A stretch of 64,000 nt of DNA from Faecalicatena orotica (GTDB lineage: Bacteria > Bacillota > Clostridia > Lachnospirales > Lachnospiraceae), in the NCBI RefSeq assembly GCF_003149245.1, contig NZ_QGDL01000010.1:159633-223632 (forward strand). The letters run 5' to 3'. The number at the start of each line of letters is the position of its first letter. Position 1 is the first letter of the stretch. This document shows positions 8,070 through 16,786 of the stretch, piece by piece. Under the pieces are notes generated by a model. It saw only the letters and a program-made list of their open reading frames with translations, was not told where the DNA came from and did no database searches. The translations under genes and the position numbers were made by a program.

Positions 8070-8960
8070 CTAACGGATCAATTGGCGGCAGATATCCAGA
8101 AACTGAAGGCAGGTCGGTGTAAAATAACTGTCTTTCATCCATGCAAGCCTGAATACACGCGGGGATGAAAAGCTGCGGATATGTATCTGGCTGAGACGTC
8201 CCAGGTTCAGGTCATCCTGCACTACGAAACGGTAAATAAAAGAGATCCCGATATTTTCCATTACTAATTTTTTGACAGCATTGATGGTCCCTATCTCCAC
8301 ATAGGAGCGGAAATTGTTGATATCCTGGTTGTTTGACTGGAGTATATTCATCAGATTATGTTTGGAGTAGGTATCATTTTCACGGAAGACGAGCCGGTAA
8401 TCGTTTAGTTCGTGAAAGTTTACCTCCTTACCGGCCAGCGGATGGGCTGGGGAGCAGACACAAATTGTTTCGGATTCAAACAGTTCCTCGCTCTCGTACT
8501 CATCCTGCGGGCAGGCGAGGTCTGTGACACAGAAGTGGATGCGGCCGTTTTGAAGCTGGATAAGCAGGGCATCTGCTTCATCGAGGTACATACTGACTTT
8601 TTTGCCGGGATATTTGCGCAGGTATTCTGCGACCATGTGGGGGACGAGTGATTCCCCTGTGGTGACGATTGTACCGATTCTTATCTCTTCCGGCTCCTGC
8701 GGCGGAGACTTCAGGCGCTCTGCGATATCAAGTGATCCTTCTTTGACCGTCTGGGCAAAAGCCTGCAGTAATCTGCCGTGTTCTGTGAGCTGGAGTTTCC
8801 TTTTTTCATCATAATAGAGCAGCTTTGTCTGATAACAGCTTTCCAGATGCTGGATGTGCTGGGTGACGGCTGGCTGGGTGATGTTCAAAATACTGGCTGT
8901 CTGTGTGTAATTTCTCGTTTCGCACAGTACAAGAAAAGTATCGAGTTTCAAGTCTAACAT
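8070..8960 (-). CDS. LysR family regulator, paralogue A of the peptide/AroM locus
   Basis: 296 residues from the ATG at 8960 (AAGGTGG upstream); a GTG three codons earlier is less likely. The N-terminal HTH spans about residues 1-60 (RNYTQTASILNITQPAVTQHIQHLE), followed by the effector-binding domain. It is very similar throughout to the regulator at 11673-12599 (shared MLDLKLDTF, TKLLYYDEKR, INNFRSYVEIGTIN and NIGISFIYRFVVQ segments), which marks a recent duplication. It faces aroM across an intergenic region holding a LysR-type box and promoter that recur upstream of the first metalloprotein gene. It probably activates aroM and the first transporter. Its ligand is unknown. Its 3' end lies four bases from the end of the convergent PEP-binding gene. 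Confidence 0.9.
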   Translation of the reverse strand: MLDLKLDTFLVLCETRNYTQTASILNITQPAVTQHIQHLESCYQTKLLYYDEKRKLQLTEHGRLLQAFAQTVKEGSLDIAERLKSPPQEPEEIRIGTIVTTGESLVPHMVAEYLRKYPGKKVSMYLDEADALLIQLQNGRIHFCVTDLACPQDEYESEELFESETICVCSPAHPLAGKEVNFHELNDYRLVFRENDTYSKHNLMNILQSNNQDINNFRSYVEIGTINAVKKLVMENIGISFIYRFVVQDDLNLGRLSQIHIRSFSSPRVFRLAWMKDSYFTPTCLQFLDICRQLIR

Positions 8961-8997
8961 AATTCCCACCTTTCTGAATATTCTGACAGTATTCTCT

Positions 8998-9062
8998 ATA
9001 ATCTGAACTTATCGGGCTATAAAATAATATAATTTCATTTTATTATTTCTTTATGCTAAAAT
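8998..9062 (+). promoter_or_regulatory. LysR box and promoter of the aroM operon
   Basis: A dyad ATAA-N7-TTAT (8998-9012), containing the T-N11-A signature of LysR sites, is followed by TTCATT (9034-9039), a 17-base spacer and TAAAAT (9057-9062). The same elements with identical spacing occur at 12641-12705 before the second operon of this locus. Confidence 0.65.
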
Positions 9063-9115
9063 CAAGTTATTAAATAAACCGGAAACAAAAAAGAAAGAGA
9101 AAATTGAGAATACAG

Positions 9116-9198
9116 CAAGGAGGCTTATCTTGGAGAAAAGGATAAGTCCCTTTTTGTATAAAGCTGCTATGGTGTTTGAAGGAAGGAGAAACATGTAA
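9116..9198 (+). promoter_or_regulatory. aroM leader: possible small upstream ORF and hairpin
   Basis: AAGGAGG at 9116-9122 is spaced for translation of a TTG-started 22-codon frame at 9130-9198 that ends just before the aroM ribosome site. The stretch CTTATC (9124-9129) can pair with GATAAG (9141-9146), followed by CCCTTTTTG, like a weak terminator. Translation-dependent attenuation is possible but unproven. Confidence 0.3.
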
Positions 9199-9220
9199 AA
9201 CAAAGAAGGAGGTGGGTGAT

Positions 9221-9892
9221 TTGAAGATTGGAGCGGTTACGATCGGGCAGTCGCCGCGTGTCGATGTCACACCTGACATCATGCCGATATTCGGCGAAGG
9301 CGTGGAGCTGCTGCAGGCGGGAGCACTGGATGGTCTTACGAAGGAAGAGATCAATTCAATGGAGCCGCTTGAAAATGACTATGTGTTAGTATCGCGTTTG
9401 AATGACGGTACATTTGCAAAGTTTGGAGAGAGCTTTATTCTGGACAGACTTCAGGACTGCATCACAAGGCTTGAAGATCAGGGGGTCTGTCTGATTATGT
9501 TTTTCTGTGCAGGTACATTTCCTGACATATTTAAAGCAAAAGTACCGCTTGTGTATCCGGCTAAGATTTTAAACGGCCTGGCCGCGGCGTTGAGTAAGAA
9601 CTCCAGCATCATAGTGATAACACCAGATGAACAGCAGGTACAGCAGGCATATGACCAGTGGGGGCCGATCATGAAACAAGTGACGCCGATTGCGGCAAAC
9701 CCTTATGGTGATATGGATGAAGTGCGAAAGGCGGCAGAAAAAGCCAGAGACATCGAGGCAGATTTGATTGTTATGGACTGCATAGGATTTACGAAGGAGG
9801 CAAAGGAAATCGTTGCGTCTATTGCAAAAAGGCCTGTCCTTTTGTGCAGGACGACGCTGGCACGGACTGTCAGTGAGCTGTTAGATATTTAA
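9221..9892 (+). CDS. aroM: AroM family protein
   Basis: 223 residues from the TTG at 9221, which has GGAGGTG immediately upstream; the longer open frame lacks a ribosome site. The beginning (MKIGAVTIGQSPRVDVTPDI) is the AroM family hallmark. Two cysteines, Cys96 in FFCAGTF and Cys187 in MDCIGF, sit in positions reminiscent of the paired catalytic cysteines of cofactor-independent Asp/Glu-type racemases, with which the fold appears related. The biochemical role of AroM is not established; in E. coli the gene is known mainly from its position beside aroL. Here it is first in an operon with an OPT-type transporter, 37 bases away, and lies under a LysR regulator, so a role in handling an imported peptide or amino-acid derivative is inferred. 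Confidence 0.85.
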   Translation: MKIGAVTIGQSPRVDVTPDIMPIFGEGVELLQAGALDGLTKEEINSMEPLENDYVLVSRLNDGTFAKFGESFILDRLQDCITRLEDQGVCLIMFFCAGTFPDIFKAKVPLVYPAKILNGLAAALSKNSSIIVITPDEQQVQQAYDQWGPIMKQVTPIAANPYGDMDEVRKAAEKARDIEADLIVMDCIGFTKEAKEIVASIAKRPVLLCRTTLARTVSELLDI

Positions 9893-9929
9893 TCAACAGG
9901 TAATATGACATAACAAAGGAGGCGTTTAA

Positions 9930-11592
9930 ATGAACGGACAAACAAGTGGAAAAGGGAATCAGGTAAAGGATCATCCGTCCGCCCTGAATCCGGCAATTCT
10001 GGTCCTGAATATCATTCTTTCGATTTTAGGGGCAATCATTGGTCTGGAATTGATTGTTCGTGTTGGTATCAGTACAAATACATCTATCATAGGTGCATTG
10101 TTTGCGATTATCCTTTCGAGGATACCGATTGCATTTTTTAAGAAATACAGAAACATCCACGCACAGAACCTGGTGCAGACAGCTATTTCCGGTGCCACCT
10201 TCTCAGCGGCGAACAGTTTGATTCTTCCGATTGGTATTCCGTATCTGATGGGAGAACCCCAGCTTGTCATTCCCATGCTGGTAGGTGTACTTCTGGCAAC
10301 AATTATTGATGCGACGATTCTGTATAAGACTTTCGACACACCGATGTTCCCGGCCGATGAACCGTGGCCGCCGGGAATTGCATCAGCAGAAACGATACTT
10401 GCTGTTGTTAACAAAGGTAAGAAAGCGATGCTCCTCCTCGTAGGTATGGGTATTGGTATTGTCGGAAAGGCATTTGGAATTCCGACAGACCTTCTCGGTG
10501 TTACGTGGATTGGTGACATGTGGGCGCTTGGTGCTTTTGGTGTTGGTGCACTCGTTATTGGTATCAGTACGGACCAGGGATTTAACATCAGCCAGTATTA
10601 TGTTCCTCACGGTATCATGATCGGTGCAGGACTGGTTGCGCTGATTCAGGTCGGACTCATGCTCTTTAAGAAGGAGGACGGAAAAGGCAGTGTCGCAGGA
10701 AAGTTTACAAGCAGCATCTCGGATATGAGGGGTGCGCTTGCAAAGGGATATATTGCATATGTAGTTGTAGCGATCGGACTGGCGGCAGTATCAGGCATAT
10801 ATTCCCAAATGTCTGTTCCGAAACTGATTATCTGGGTAGTATTCGCGGCTTTTGCAGCAATCGCATCAGAGCTGATTGTTGGTATGTCAGCAATGCATTC
10901 CGGATGGTTTCCGGGATTTGCTACTGCCCTGATTTTCCTGATTGTTGGTATGATGATCGGATTCCCGAAGCTTCCTCTTGGTATACTGGCAGGTTATACC
11001 GCGGCAACCGGGCCGGCATTTTCAGATATGGCGTATGACTTTAAGTGCGGCTACATCCTCCGCGGCAACCGGGCCGGCATTTTCAGATATGGCGTATGAC
11101 TTTAAGTGCGGCTACATCCTCCGCGGAAATGGGGCGGACCCTGATTTTGAGCGTGCAGGAAGAAAGCAGCAGTATATGGCAGAAATTGTGTCTTTCTTTG
11201 TAGCATTCGCAGTTGTACTTGTGATGTGCAATACATATTTCAAACAGGACCTGTTTGCGCCGGTCGCGCGTACATTTGTAACAACAATCGAAGCAGGTTC
11301 CAGTCCTGAAATAGCTAAATGGCTGATTATTTTTGCTGTTCCCGGTGCGATACTCCAGTTCATCGGCGGCCCGAAGAAACAGCTTGGTGTACTCTTTGCA
11401 ACAGGTATGCTCGTTGGAAGCACGATTACAGGTATTACCGTTATTGTAGCTTTAATTATCCGTATTGTTGTTGTCAGACTCAAAGGAGAAGAAGGACAGA
11501 GTACTCTGTACATTCTCGGTGCAGGTTCCATCGCGGGTTCTGCATTGTACAGTTTCTTTACATCTACTTTGCAGTTAGGGAAAAAGAAGTGA
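9930..11592 (+). pseudogene. OPT-type oligopeptide transporter, frameshifted by a 61-bp duplication
   Basis: Translation from the ATG at 9930 (GGAGG upstream) runs in frame to residue 377 (ending CGYILRGN) and then off frame to a stop at 11099. The original frame resumes in the second copy of an exact 61-bp tandem duplication (11000-11060 and 11061-11121) and continues to 11592. Removing one copy restores a 533-residue polytopic protein with about a dozen membrane segments, colinear with the intact paralogue at 15116-16711 (shared GIATAE/GVATAE, SGWFPGFA, GAGLIAL-like and GRKQQ segments). OPT proteins import peptides or metal chelates. The gene is either truly inactivated, phase-variable, or misassembled. 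No other lesion is visible, which suggests a recent event. Confidence 0.85.
11000..11121 (+). repeat. Perfect 61-bp tandem duplication inside the OPT gene
   Basis: Two adjacent identical 61-base units. The hexamer CCGCGG is found at 10999, 11060 and 11121, that is, at each unit border. The duplication could have arisen by slippage or recombination between two CCGCGG sites 61 bases apart. The length is not a multiple of three, so it shifts the frame. Confidence 0.95.
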
Positions 11593-11614
11593 TGTTTTTG
11601 GTACAGTGATACAC

Positions 11615-11658
11615 GAAGACAGCCGGTCTTCCTAATATTGGAAGAGCCGGCTGTCTTC
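11615..11658. terminator. Hairpin between convergent OPT and lysR genes
   Basis: GAAGACAGCCGGTCTTCC pairs with GGAAGAGCCGGCTGTCTTC (one bulged G) around a 7-base loop. It is positioned to end both the OPT transcript and the convergent LysR transcript, but lacks a long T tract. Confidence 0.7.
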
Positions 11659-11672
11659 ATGTGCAAGTGTAT

Positions 11673-12599
11673 CTAATCAGGGAGGGAGTCCTGCCTGTGG
11701 AAGACGGAAGAATCCAGTACCTCATTACATACGTCAAGAAACTGCAGGTTTGCAGGTTCAAAGAAGCTGTTTTTCATCCAGACAAAGTTAAACATGGAGT
11801 GGGAAGAAAAATTCCGGATATGTATCTGGCTCAAGGCGCCGCTGTCCAGCTTTTCCTGTACGACAAAGCGGTAAATGAAGGAGATGCCGATATTTTCCAT
11901 GACCATTTTTTGCACAGTATTGATCGTTCCGATTTCCACATATGACCTGAAATTGTTGATATCCTGATTGTGCGCATGCAGAATCTGCATCAGATTACGG
12001 TACGAGTTGGTATCATTTTCACGGAAAATAAGGCGGTAGTCGTTCAGCTCCCGGAAGTCGACCGTTTTGCCTGCCAGTGGATGCTCCGGAGAACAGACAC
12101 AGACCGTATGGGCTTCGAACAGTTCACGACTCTCGAATTCCAGAGGCGGACAGTAAGTGTCTATGATACAGAACTGGATACGTCCGGCCTTCAGCTGCTT
12201 CTGAAGCGCGTCAGCCTCACCGAGGTACATGCTGACTTTTTTCTCGGGGTATCTCCGGAGATATTCTGCAACCATATGCGGCACAAGGGACTCACCGGTG
12301 GTCGTTAATGTACCCAGTTTCAGCTCGTCAGGCTGGTCGGGAGGGTTCTTCAGCTTCCGCTCGATGATCTGGGCGTCTGCTTTGATCGTCTGGGCATACG
12401 CGCGGAGCAGTTTCCCGTGTTCTGTGAGGTGCAGTCGGCGCTTTTCATCGTAATACAACAGCTTAGTCTGATAGTAGCCTTCCAGATATTTGATGTGCTG
12501 GGTGACGGCTGGCTGCGTAATGTTCAGCAGAGTCGCGGTTTTTGTGTAATTCCTTGTCTCACATAAGGTCAGGAAGGTATCCAATTTTAAATCTAACAT
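11673..12599 (-). CDS. LysR family regulator, paralogue B of the peptide/AroM locus
   Basis: 308 residues from the ATG at 12599, aligned with the start of paralogue A (MLDLKLDTF). The winged HTH covers residues 1-60 (RNYTKTATLLNITQPAVTQHIKYLE), followed by the effector-binding domain. It differs from paralogue A mainly in the central effector region and in a C-terminal extension of roughly 12 residues. It faces the first M29/NicX-like gene across a 193-base gap that repeats the LysR box and promoter spacing found upstream of aroM. The two regulators may therefore cross-regulate both operons while sensing different ligands. Confidence 0.9.
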   Translation of the reverse strand: MLDLKLDTFLTLCETRNYTKTATLLNITQPAVTQHIKYLEGYYQTKLLYYDEKRRLHLTEHGKLLRAYAQTIKADAQIIERKLKNPPDQPDELKLGTLTTTGESLVPHMVAEYLRRYPEKKVSMYLGEADALQKQLKAGRIQFCIIDTYCPPLEFESRELFEAHTVCVCSPEHPLAGKTVDFRELNDYRLIFRENDTNSYRNLMQILHAHNQDINNFRSYVEIGTINTVQKMVMENIGISFIYRFVVQEKLDSGALSQIHIRNFSSHSMFNFVWMKNSFFEPANLQFLDVCNEVLDSSVFHRQDSLPD

Positions 12600-12640
12600 T
12601 TCACCACAAATCCTTTCTGAATTTTCAGGCAATTATCCAT

Positions 12641-12705
12641 ATAATCGGAACTTATTATGCCATAAAATAATATGATTTCATTTTAAAAGAAATTTGTGTT
12701 ATTAT
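12641..12705 (+). promoter_or_regulatory. LysR box and promoter of the M29/NicX-like operon
   Basis: ATAA-N7-TTAT at 12641-12655, then TTCATT (12677-12682), 17 bases and TATTAT (12700-12705). Spacing and much of the sequence match 8998-9062, including ATAAAATAATAT between the box and the -35 region, indicating a shared regulator. Confidence 0.65.
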
Positions 12706-12792
12706 CAAGACAAATGAAGGACTTTTTTCCGCAGCCTTGAAATGAATCGAAATTAGAAGGGCGCGGAAGCAAAAAAGAATGGAGGGATATAC

Positions 12793-13860
12793 ATGGATTA
12801 CCCGATTGGAGTTGAAATGACAGAAACGTATCTGTCCTATGAAGTGCAGCGTGCGGCAATGAAGCTGGTGCGGGATGTCATGCTTGTAAAGCCTGGTGAA
12901 TCTGTTGTAATCACTGCGGACACTTCAACTGATATGCGTGTTGTAGATGCGGTGATGGGTGCGGCATATACCATTGGAGCGGACCCGGTGCTGATTAAAT
13001 ATCCGACGACCGGAAAAGCCTTTGAAGAACCGTTTCTCCCAATAGCTAATGCGGTGGCTGCTGCGGACGTATGGATTGAGTTTGCGTATTATTGTGTTAT
13101 GCATTCACCCTGCTTCCAGAAAGCGATTGCAAACGGGGCCAGGTACACATGCCTGTGCGGTATGGATACGATCATGCTTGTAAATACGGTTGGAAGGGTA
13201 AAATATGATGTGCTGGTGGAATTCGGTGAATATCTGACCCGGAAGGTACAGGCATCTAATGAAATTATCGTACGGGATGCCAACGGAACGAACCTGAAGG
13301 CTTACAACCAGGGACGTAAGGTAAAACATTCCGGACAGCTTGCGACGAAGAAGGGCTACCCTGTTATGCTTGGAGGCCAGGTAAGCTGGTGTCCTGTGGA
13401 AGAAACGATCGAAGGGACGCTGGTATTTGACGCAGCACTGTTCCCGCCGAGTGAAATCGGGCTTTTGAAAGAACCTGTCAGGCTGGAATTCAAAGAGGGA
13501 CGTCTGACAGAGATTACCGGAGGGGCACAGGCCGAGGTCTTTAAGAAGTGGCTGGCATCCTTCGACGATCCGAACATGTACCGTCTGGCACATTATTCGA
13601 TCGGATTTAATCCGGGGGTACGCAAAGCCACGGGCCGGATCGTAGAGGATGAAAGAATCTTCGGATGTATCGAATTTGGCATTGGCAGCCAGGGGGCAAG
13701 TCTGATGGGCGCGTTCTGGGATGCAGCGTCACATACGGACGGAGTCGTATCAAAACCGACCATCATCCTGGACGGTGAAGTGTTGGAGGAAAATGGAATC
13801 TACAAAGAAGAAACATGTATTTCATTCTGCAAAAAACTGGGAATTGCAGATTATGAATAA
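12793..13860 (+). CDS. M29/NicX-like metalloprotein (putative aminopeptidase), copy 1
   Basis: 355 residues with GGAGGG before the ATG. The C-terminal half contains the family core: HSGQLA, SWCPVEETIEGTLVFDA, RLAHYSIGFNPG, ERIFGCIEFGIGSQ and SHTDGVV. Genome annotation usually calls such proteins leucyl aminopeptidase (M29). However, the position that is glutamate in classical M29 enzymes (aElgiG) is His267 here, and a second site reads His314-Thr-Asp316. As recalled, this His plus His-x-Asp set resembles the iron ligands of NicX, 2,5-dihydroxypyridine dioxygenase. An oxygenase role makes little sense in an anaerobe, so a hydrolytic function on a peptide-like substrate is more plausible but unproven. 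It is followed after 35 bases by a close paralogue. Confidence 0.75.
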   Translation: MDYPIGVEMTETYLSYEVQRAAMKLVRDVMLVKPGESVVITADTSTDMRVVDAVMGAAYTIGADPVLIKYPTTGKAFEEPFLPIANAVAAADVWIEFAYYCVMHSPCFQKAIANGARYTCLCGMDTIMLVNTVGRVKYDVLVEFGEYLTRKVQASNEIIVRDANGTNLKAYNQGRKVKHSGQLATKKGYPVMLGGQVSWCPVEETIEGTLVFDAALFPPSEIGLLKEPVRLEFKEGRLTEITGGAQAEVFKKWLASFDDPNMYRLAHYSIGFNPGVRKATGRIVEDERIFGCIEFGIGSQGASLMGAFWDAASHTDGVVSKPTIILDGEVLEENGIYKEETCISFCKKLGIADYE

Positions 13861-13895
13861 ATAAAAAGGGTTAAGAAAAAGGAGGAAGAATTATT

Positions 13896-14960
13896 ATGGA
13901 ATACCCAATTGGAATCGAAATGGCACCGGATTATTTATCTTATGAGGTGAGCAAAGCCGCCTACAAACTTGTGAAAGAAGTTATGCTGGTAGAACCCGGG
14001 GAAAATGTCGTTGTAACAGGTGATACCTCTACGGATAAGAGAGTTCTGGACGCAATCATGAACGCAGCCTACATTGTGGGTGCGAACCCGGTACTTGTCT
14101 ATGTCCCGACAAATGAAAAAGCGTATGCAGAGCCGGCTGCACCTCTCGGCAATGCAGTAGCGGTAGCAGATGTATGGATCGAATTATCTTATTCATCCAT
14201 CATGTTGTGTGAATCATGGAGAAAAGCAATTGATTTCGGATGCCGCTACATCAACCTTACAGGTATGGATGTGACTATGATCGTAAACTGCATCGGAAAA
14301 GTAGATGTAGCACGTGTTGTAGAGCTGGGAGAAGCTCTCAAGGCTAAGATGGAAGCAGGCAACGAGATTATCATCAAAGACGAAAACGGTACATATCTGA
14401 CAGCAAGAAATGAAGGCAGACCGGTTCGTCATTCCGGACAGCTTGCTACCTTCAAGGGATATCCGTTTATGATGTGCGGACAGATCAGCTGGTGCCCGAT
14501 TGAGGAGACGATCAACGGAAAACTTGTATTTGATGCAGCGATCTTCCCGCCTACAGATATGGGTATCCTGTCAGGAAATGTAGAGCTGACACTGGAGAAC
14601 GGCCGTGTTACAAAGATCGAAGGCGGAAAGGATGCTGAGAGGTTCAGCGCATGGCTCCATTCATTTGACGACCCGAACATGTTCCGTCTTGCACACTATT
14701 CATTAGGTTTCAACCCCGGTGTTTCAAAAGCGACAGGCCGTATTGTAGAAGATGAGAGAATCTTCGGATGTATGGAATTCGGTATCGGCAGCCAGGGCAA
14801 AATGATCCGCGGAAGTTATTGGACCGCATCCTCACACACAGACGGTGTTGTTTCCAAACCATCTATCATTCTGGACGGTGTGGCAATCGAAGAAAATGGT
14901 AAGTATGTAGATCCGGATCTTGCTGAGATCTGCAGGAAAATGGGAGTAGCAGGGTATTAA
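13896..14960 (+). CDS. M29/NicX-like metalloprotein (putative aminopeptidase), copy 2
   Basis: 354 residues, AAAGGAGGA before the ATG. It is colinear with copy 1 from the first residues (MEYPIGIEMAPDYLSYEV versus MDYPIGVEMTETYLSYEV) to the end, and it keeps the same putative metal ligands at the same numbers (His267, His314, Asp316). Tandem duplication followed by divergence is evident. A strong terminator follows, so copies 1 and 2 form a two-gene transcript under the LysR promoter at 12641-12705. Two similar enzymes may act on different substrates or form a hetero-oligomer; neither can be decided from sequence. Confidence 0.75.
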   Translation: MEYPIGIEMAPDYLSYEVSKAAYKLVKEVMLVEPGENVVVTGDTSTDKRVLDAIMNAAYIVGANPVLVYVPTNEKAYAEPAAPLGNAVAVADVWIELSYSSIMLCESWRKAIDFGCRYINLTGMDVTMIVNCIGKVDVARVVELGEALKAKMEAGNEIIIKDENGTYLTARNEGRPVRHSGQLATFKGYPFMMCGQISWCPIEETINGKLVFDAAIFPPTDMGILSGNVELTLENGRVTKIEGGKDAERFSAWLHSFDDPNMFRLAHYSLGFNPGVSKATGRIVEDERIFGCMEFGIGSQGKMIRGSYWTASSHTDGVVSKPSIILDGVAIEENGKYVDPDLAEICRKMGVAGY

Positions 14961-14971
14961 ACTACTTTGAA

Positions 14972-15013
14972 AAGAGTACCCGGATAGTCCTTCTATCAGG
15001 GTGCTCTTTTTTT
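14972..15013 (+). terminator. Terminator after the tandem M29/NicX-like genes
   Basis: AGAGTACCCGGATAG pairs with CTATCAGGGTGCTCT with one mismatch and a wobble, followed by seven T residues. Confidence 0.85.
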
Positions 15014-15115
15014 GCGCAAATTTAGCCTGAAAATGGCAGGTAAACTTGAAAACAAGTTTTTTGTGTGATAAAGAAACGGGAAAAATTTAAGGAAAAGGAG
15101 TTTGATGAGGAGATT

Positions 15116-16711
15116 ATGGAAGAAAAAAATTCAAAAACCGGGGCGTCCACATTCGAGAAAATACGCTTTTCAGAACCGGTCACAATCATCTTTGGTTCCA
15201 TTCTGGCAGTATTGTCCGGTATTATCTGTATGCAGATCATGGGGAAGGTGGGGGTCTCAGCGAATACATCCATATTAGGTGCGGTATTTGCAATGCTGAT
15301 ATCCAAGATTCCGATGACTTTATTCGGAAGATTCAAGAGTCTGGAACGTCAGAACTATATCCAGACGATCGTATCCGGGGCGGGATTCTCCGCTGCTAAC
15401 TGTGCATTCGTTGCGGTTGCGATCCTGTTTGTCATGGGAGAGACAAAAGCAGTCCTGCCGATGGCGCTGGGATGTATCTTCGGAACGGTTATTTCTGTTT
15501 ATACAGTAGGGTCACTGTTTGATTCTCCGCTGTTTCCGGCAAGGGAAGCATGGGCACCGGGAGTTGCGACGGCGGAAGTACTGGAGGCCGGGGACGAAGG
15601 CGGCGATAAGGCGAAGAGAGTTATTCAGGGAATCATAGTGGGAATCGTAGGAAGTATCTTTAAACTGCCTGTGGGAGCTGTAGGTATCGTATTTATTGCA
15701 AATATTGTGTCCATGCTGGCACTCGGAATCGGACTTCTGATCCGCGGATATTGTGCACCGCTTACAGGATTTGACCTTGGTGCGACAAGTATTCCGCAGG
15801 GCTTCATGGTAGGTGCGGGACTGATCGCACTGCTCCAGTCCATTGTTTCTATCTACCAGAGTTCTTCAAAGAGTAAAAAGACAAAAGCCGATCAGGAAGC
15901 CTGTGAGGAAGGTCTGACGGTCAGCGGGGGAAAGACAAAGAGAACTCTGATCGCAGCACTGCTTACACATGTGGCAGGCGGAGTTTTTGTAGGAATTATC
16001 TGTGGGATTTTCACGGGCATGTCTCCTGCCAAAATGGTGCTCTGGGTGATCTGGACCGCGTTTGCATCAGTTGCTTCTATGATTATTATAGGTAAGGCGG
16101 CAATGTATTCAGGATGGTTCCCGGGCTTTGCGGTAACAACGATTTTTATGACTATCGGTGTGCTGATGGGATTTTCCCCAATCGCAGTAGCGGTACTGAC
16201 AGGGTATATCAGTTCAGTAGGACCATGTTTTGCGGATATGGGATATGACCTGAAGACAGGCTGGATCATCCGTGGAAAAGGCAAAAATTCAGAGCGTGAA
16301 GTATATGGGAGAAAACAGCAGGTGTTCATTGAAATGCTGGGGGCATTCATCGGTATTATTGTTGTCATTTTCTTTGCAGACATGACTCTGAAAGACGGGC
16401 TGATTCCTGCAACAAGCGTTGTGTTTGCGACGACTGCTGAGATGGGAAGTAATCTGGCTCTCTTGAAAGAACTGGCGATATGGGCGGTTCCGGGAGCGAT
16501 TGTACAGATTCTGGGAAGAAAGTACATGTTTGGTGTACTGCTGGCGACAGGACTGCTCATCAACAACCCGATCTATGGTATCGGTGTCATTGTGGCAGTG
16601 GTCTTCCGTAAGATTATCGGTGATGAATTCATGAACTGCCGTGATGCGGGACTCATCGCCGGAGACGGCTTGTTCAGCTTCTTCTCGAGTCTTGTAAAAA
16701 TGTTTATATAA
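15116..16711 (+). CDS. OPT-type oligopeptide transporter (intact paralogue)
   Basis: 531 residues from the ATG at 15116 (GAGGAG just upstream); an in-frame GTG at 15065 is possible but would add a very charged tail. It is a polytopic membrane protein with about a dozen hydrophobic segments and the same landmarks as the broken copy at 9930 (FGSILAVLSGIICMQIMGKV at the first helix, APGVATAEVLEAG, SGWFPGFAVTTIF, GPCFADMGYDLKTGWI, GRKQQ). OPT proteins are proton-coupled importers of small peptides or related compounds. It precedes a PepD-type dipeptidase by 75 bases, supporting peptide import followed by cytoplasmic hydrolysis. With the first paralogue disrupted, this copy may be the only functional carrier of the locus. 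Confidence 0.85.
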   Translation: MEEKNSKTGASTFEKIRFSEPVTIIFGSILAVLSGIICMQIMGKVGVSANTSILGAVFAMLISKIPMTLFGRFKSLERQNYIQTIVSGAGFSAANCAFVAVAILFVMGETKAVLPMALGCIFGTVISVYTVGSLFDSPLFPAREAWAPGVATAEVLEAGDEGGDKAKRVIQGIIVGIVGSIFKLPVGAVGIVFIANIVSMLALGIGLLIRGYCAPLTGFDLGATSIPQGFMVGAGLIALLQSIVSIYQSSSKSKKTKADQEACEEGLTVSGGKTKRTLIAALLTHVAGGVFVGIICGIFTGMSPAKMVLWVIWTAFASVASMIIIGKAAMYSGWFPGFAVTTIFMTIGVLMGFSPIAVAVLTGYISSVGPCFADMGYDLKTGWIIRGKGKNSEREVYGRKQQVFIEMLGAFIGIIVVIFFADMTLKDGLIPATSVVFATTAEMGSNLALLKELAIWAVPGAIVQILGRKYMFGVLLATGLLINNPIYGIGVIVAVVFRKIIGDEFMNCRDAGLIAGDGLFSFFSSLVKMFI

Positions 16712-16786
16712 AAGAGTTTAGAACTGTTCTGGTTCCGGCATTTAGGATATAATAAGGATATCCGGGTAGAGAAAGAAGGTAGAAAA

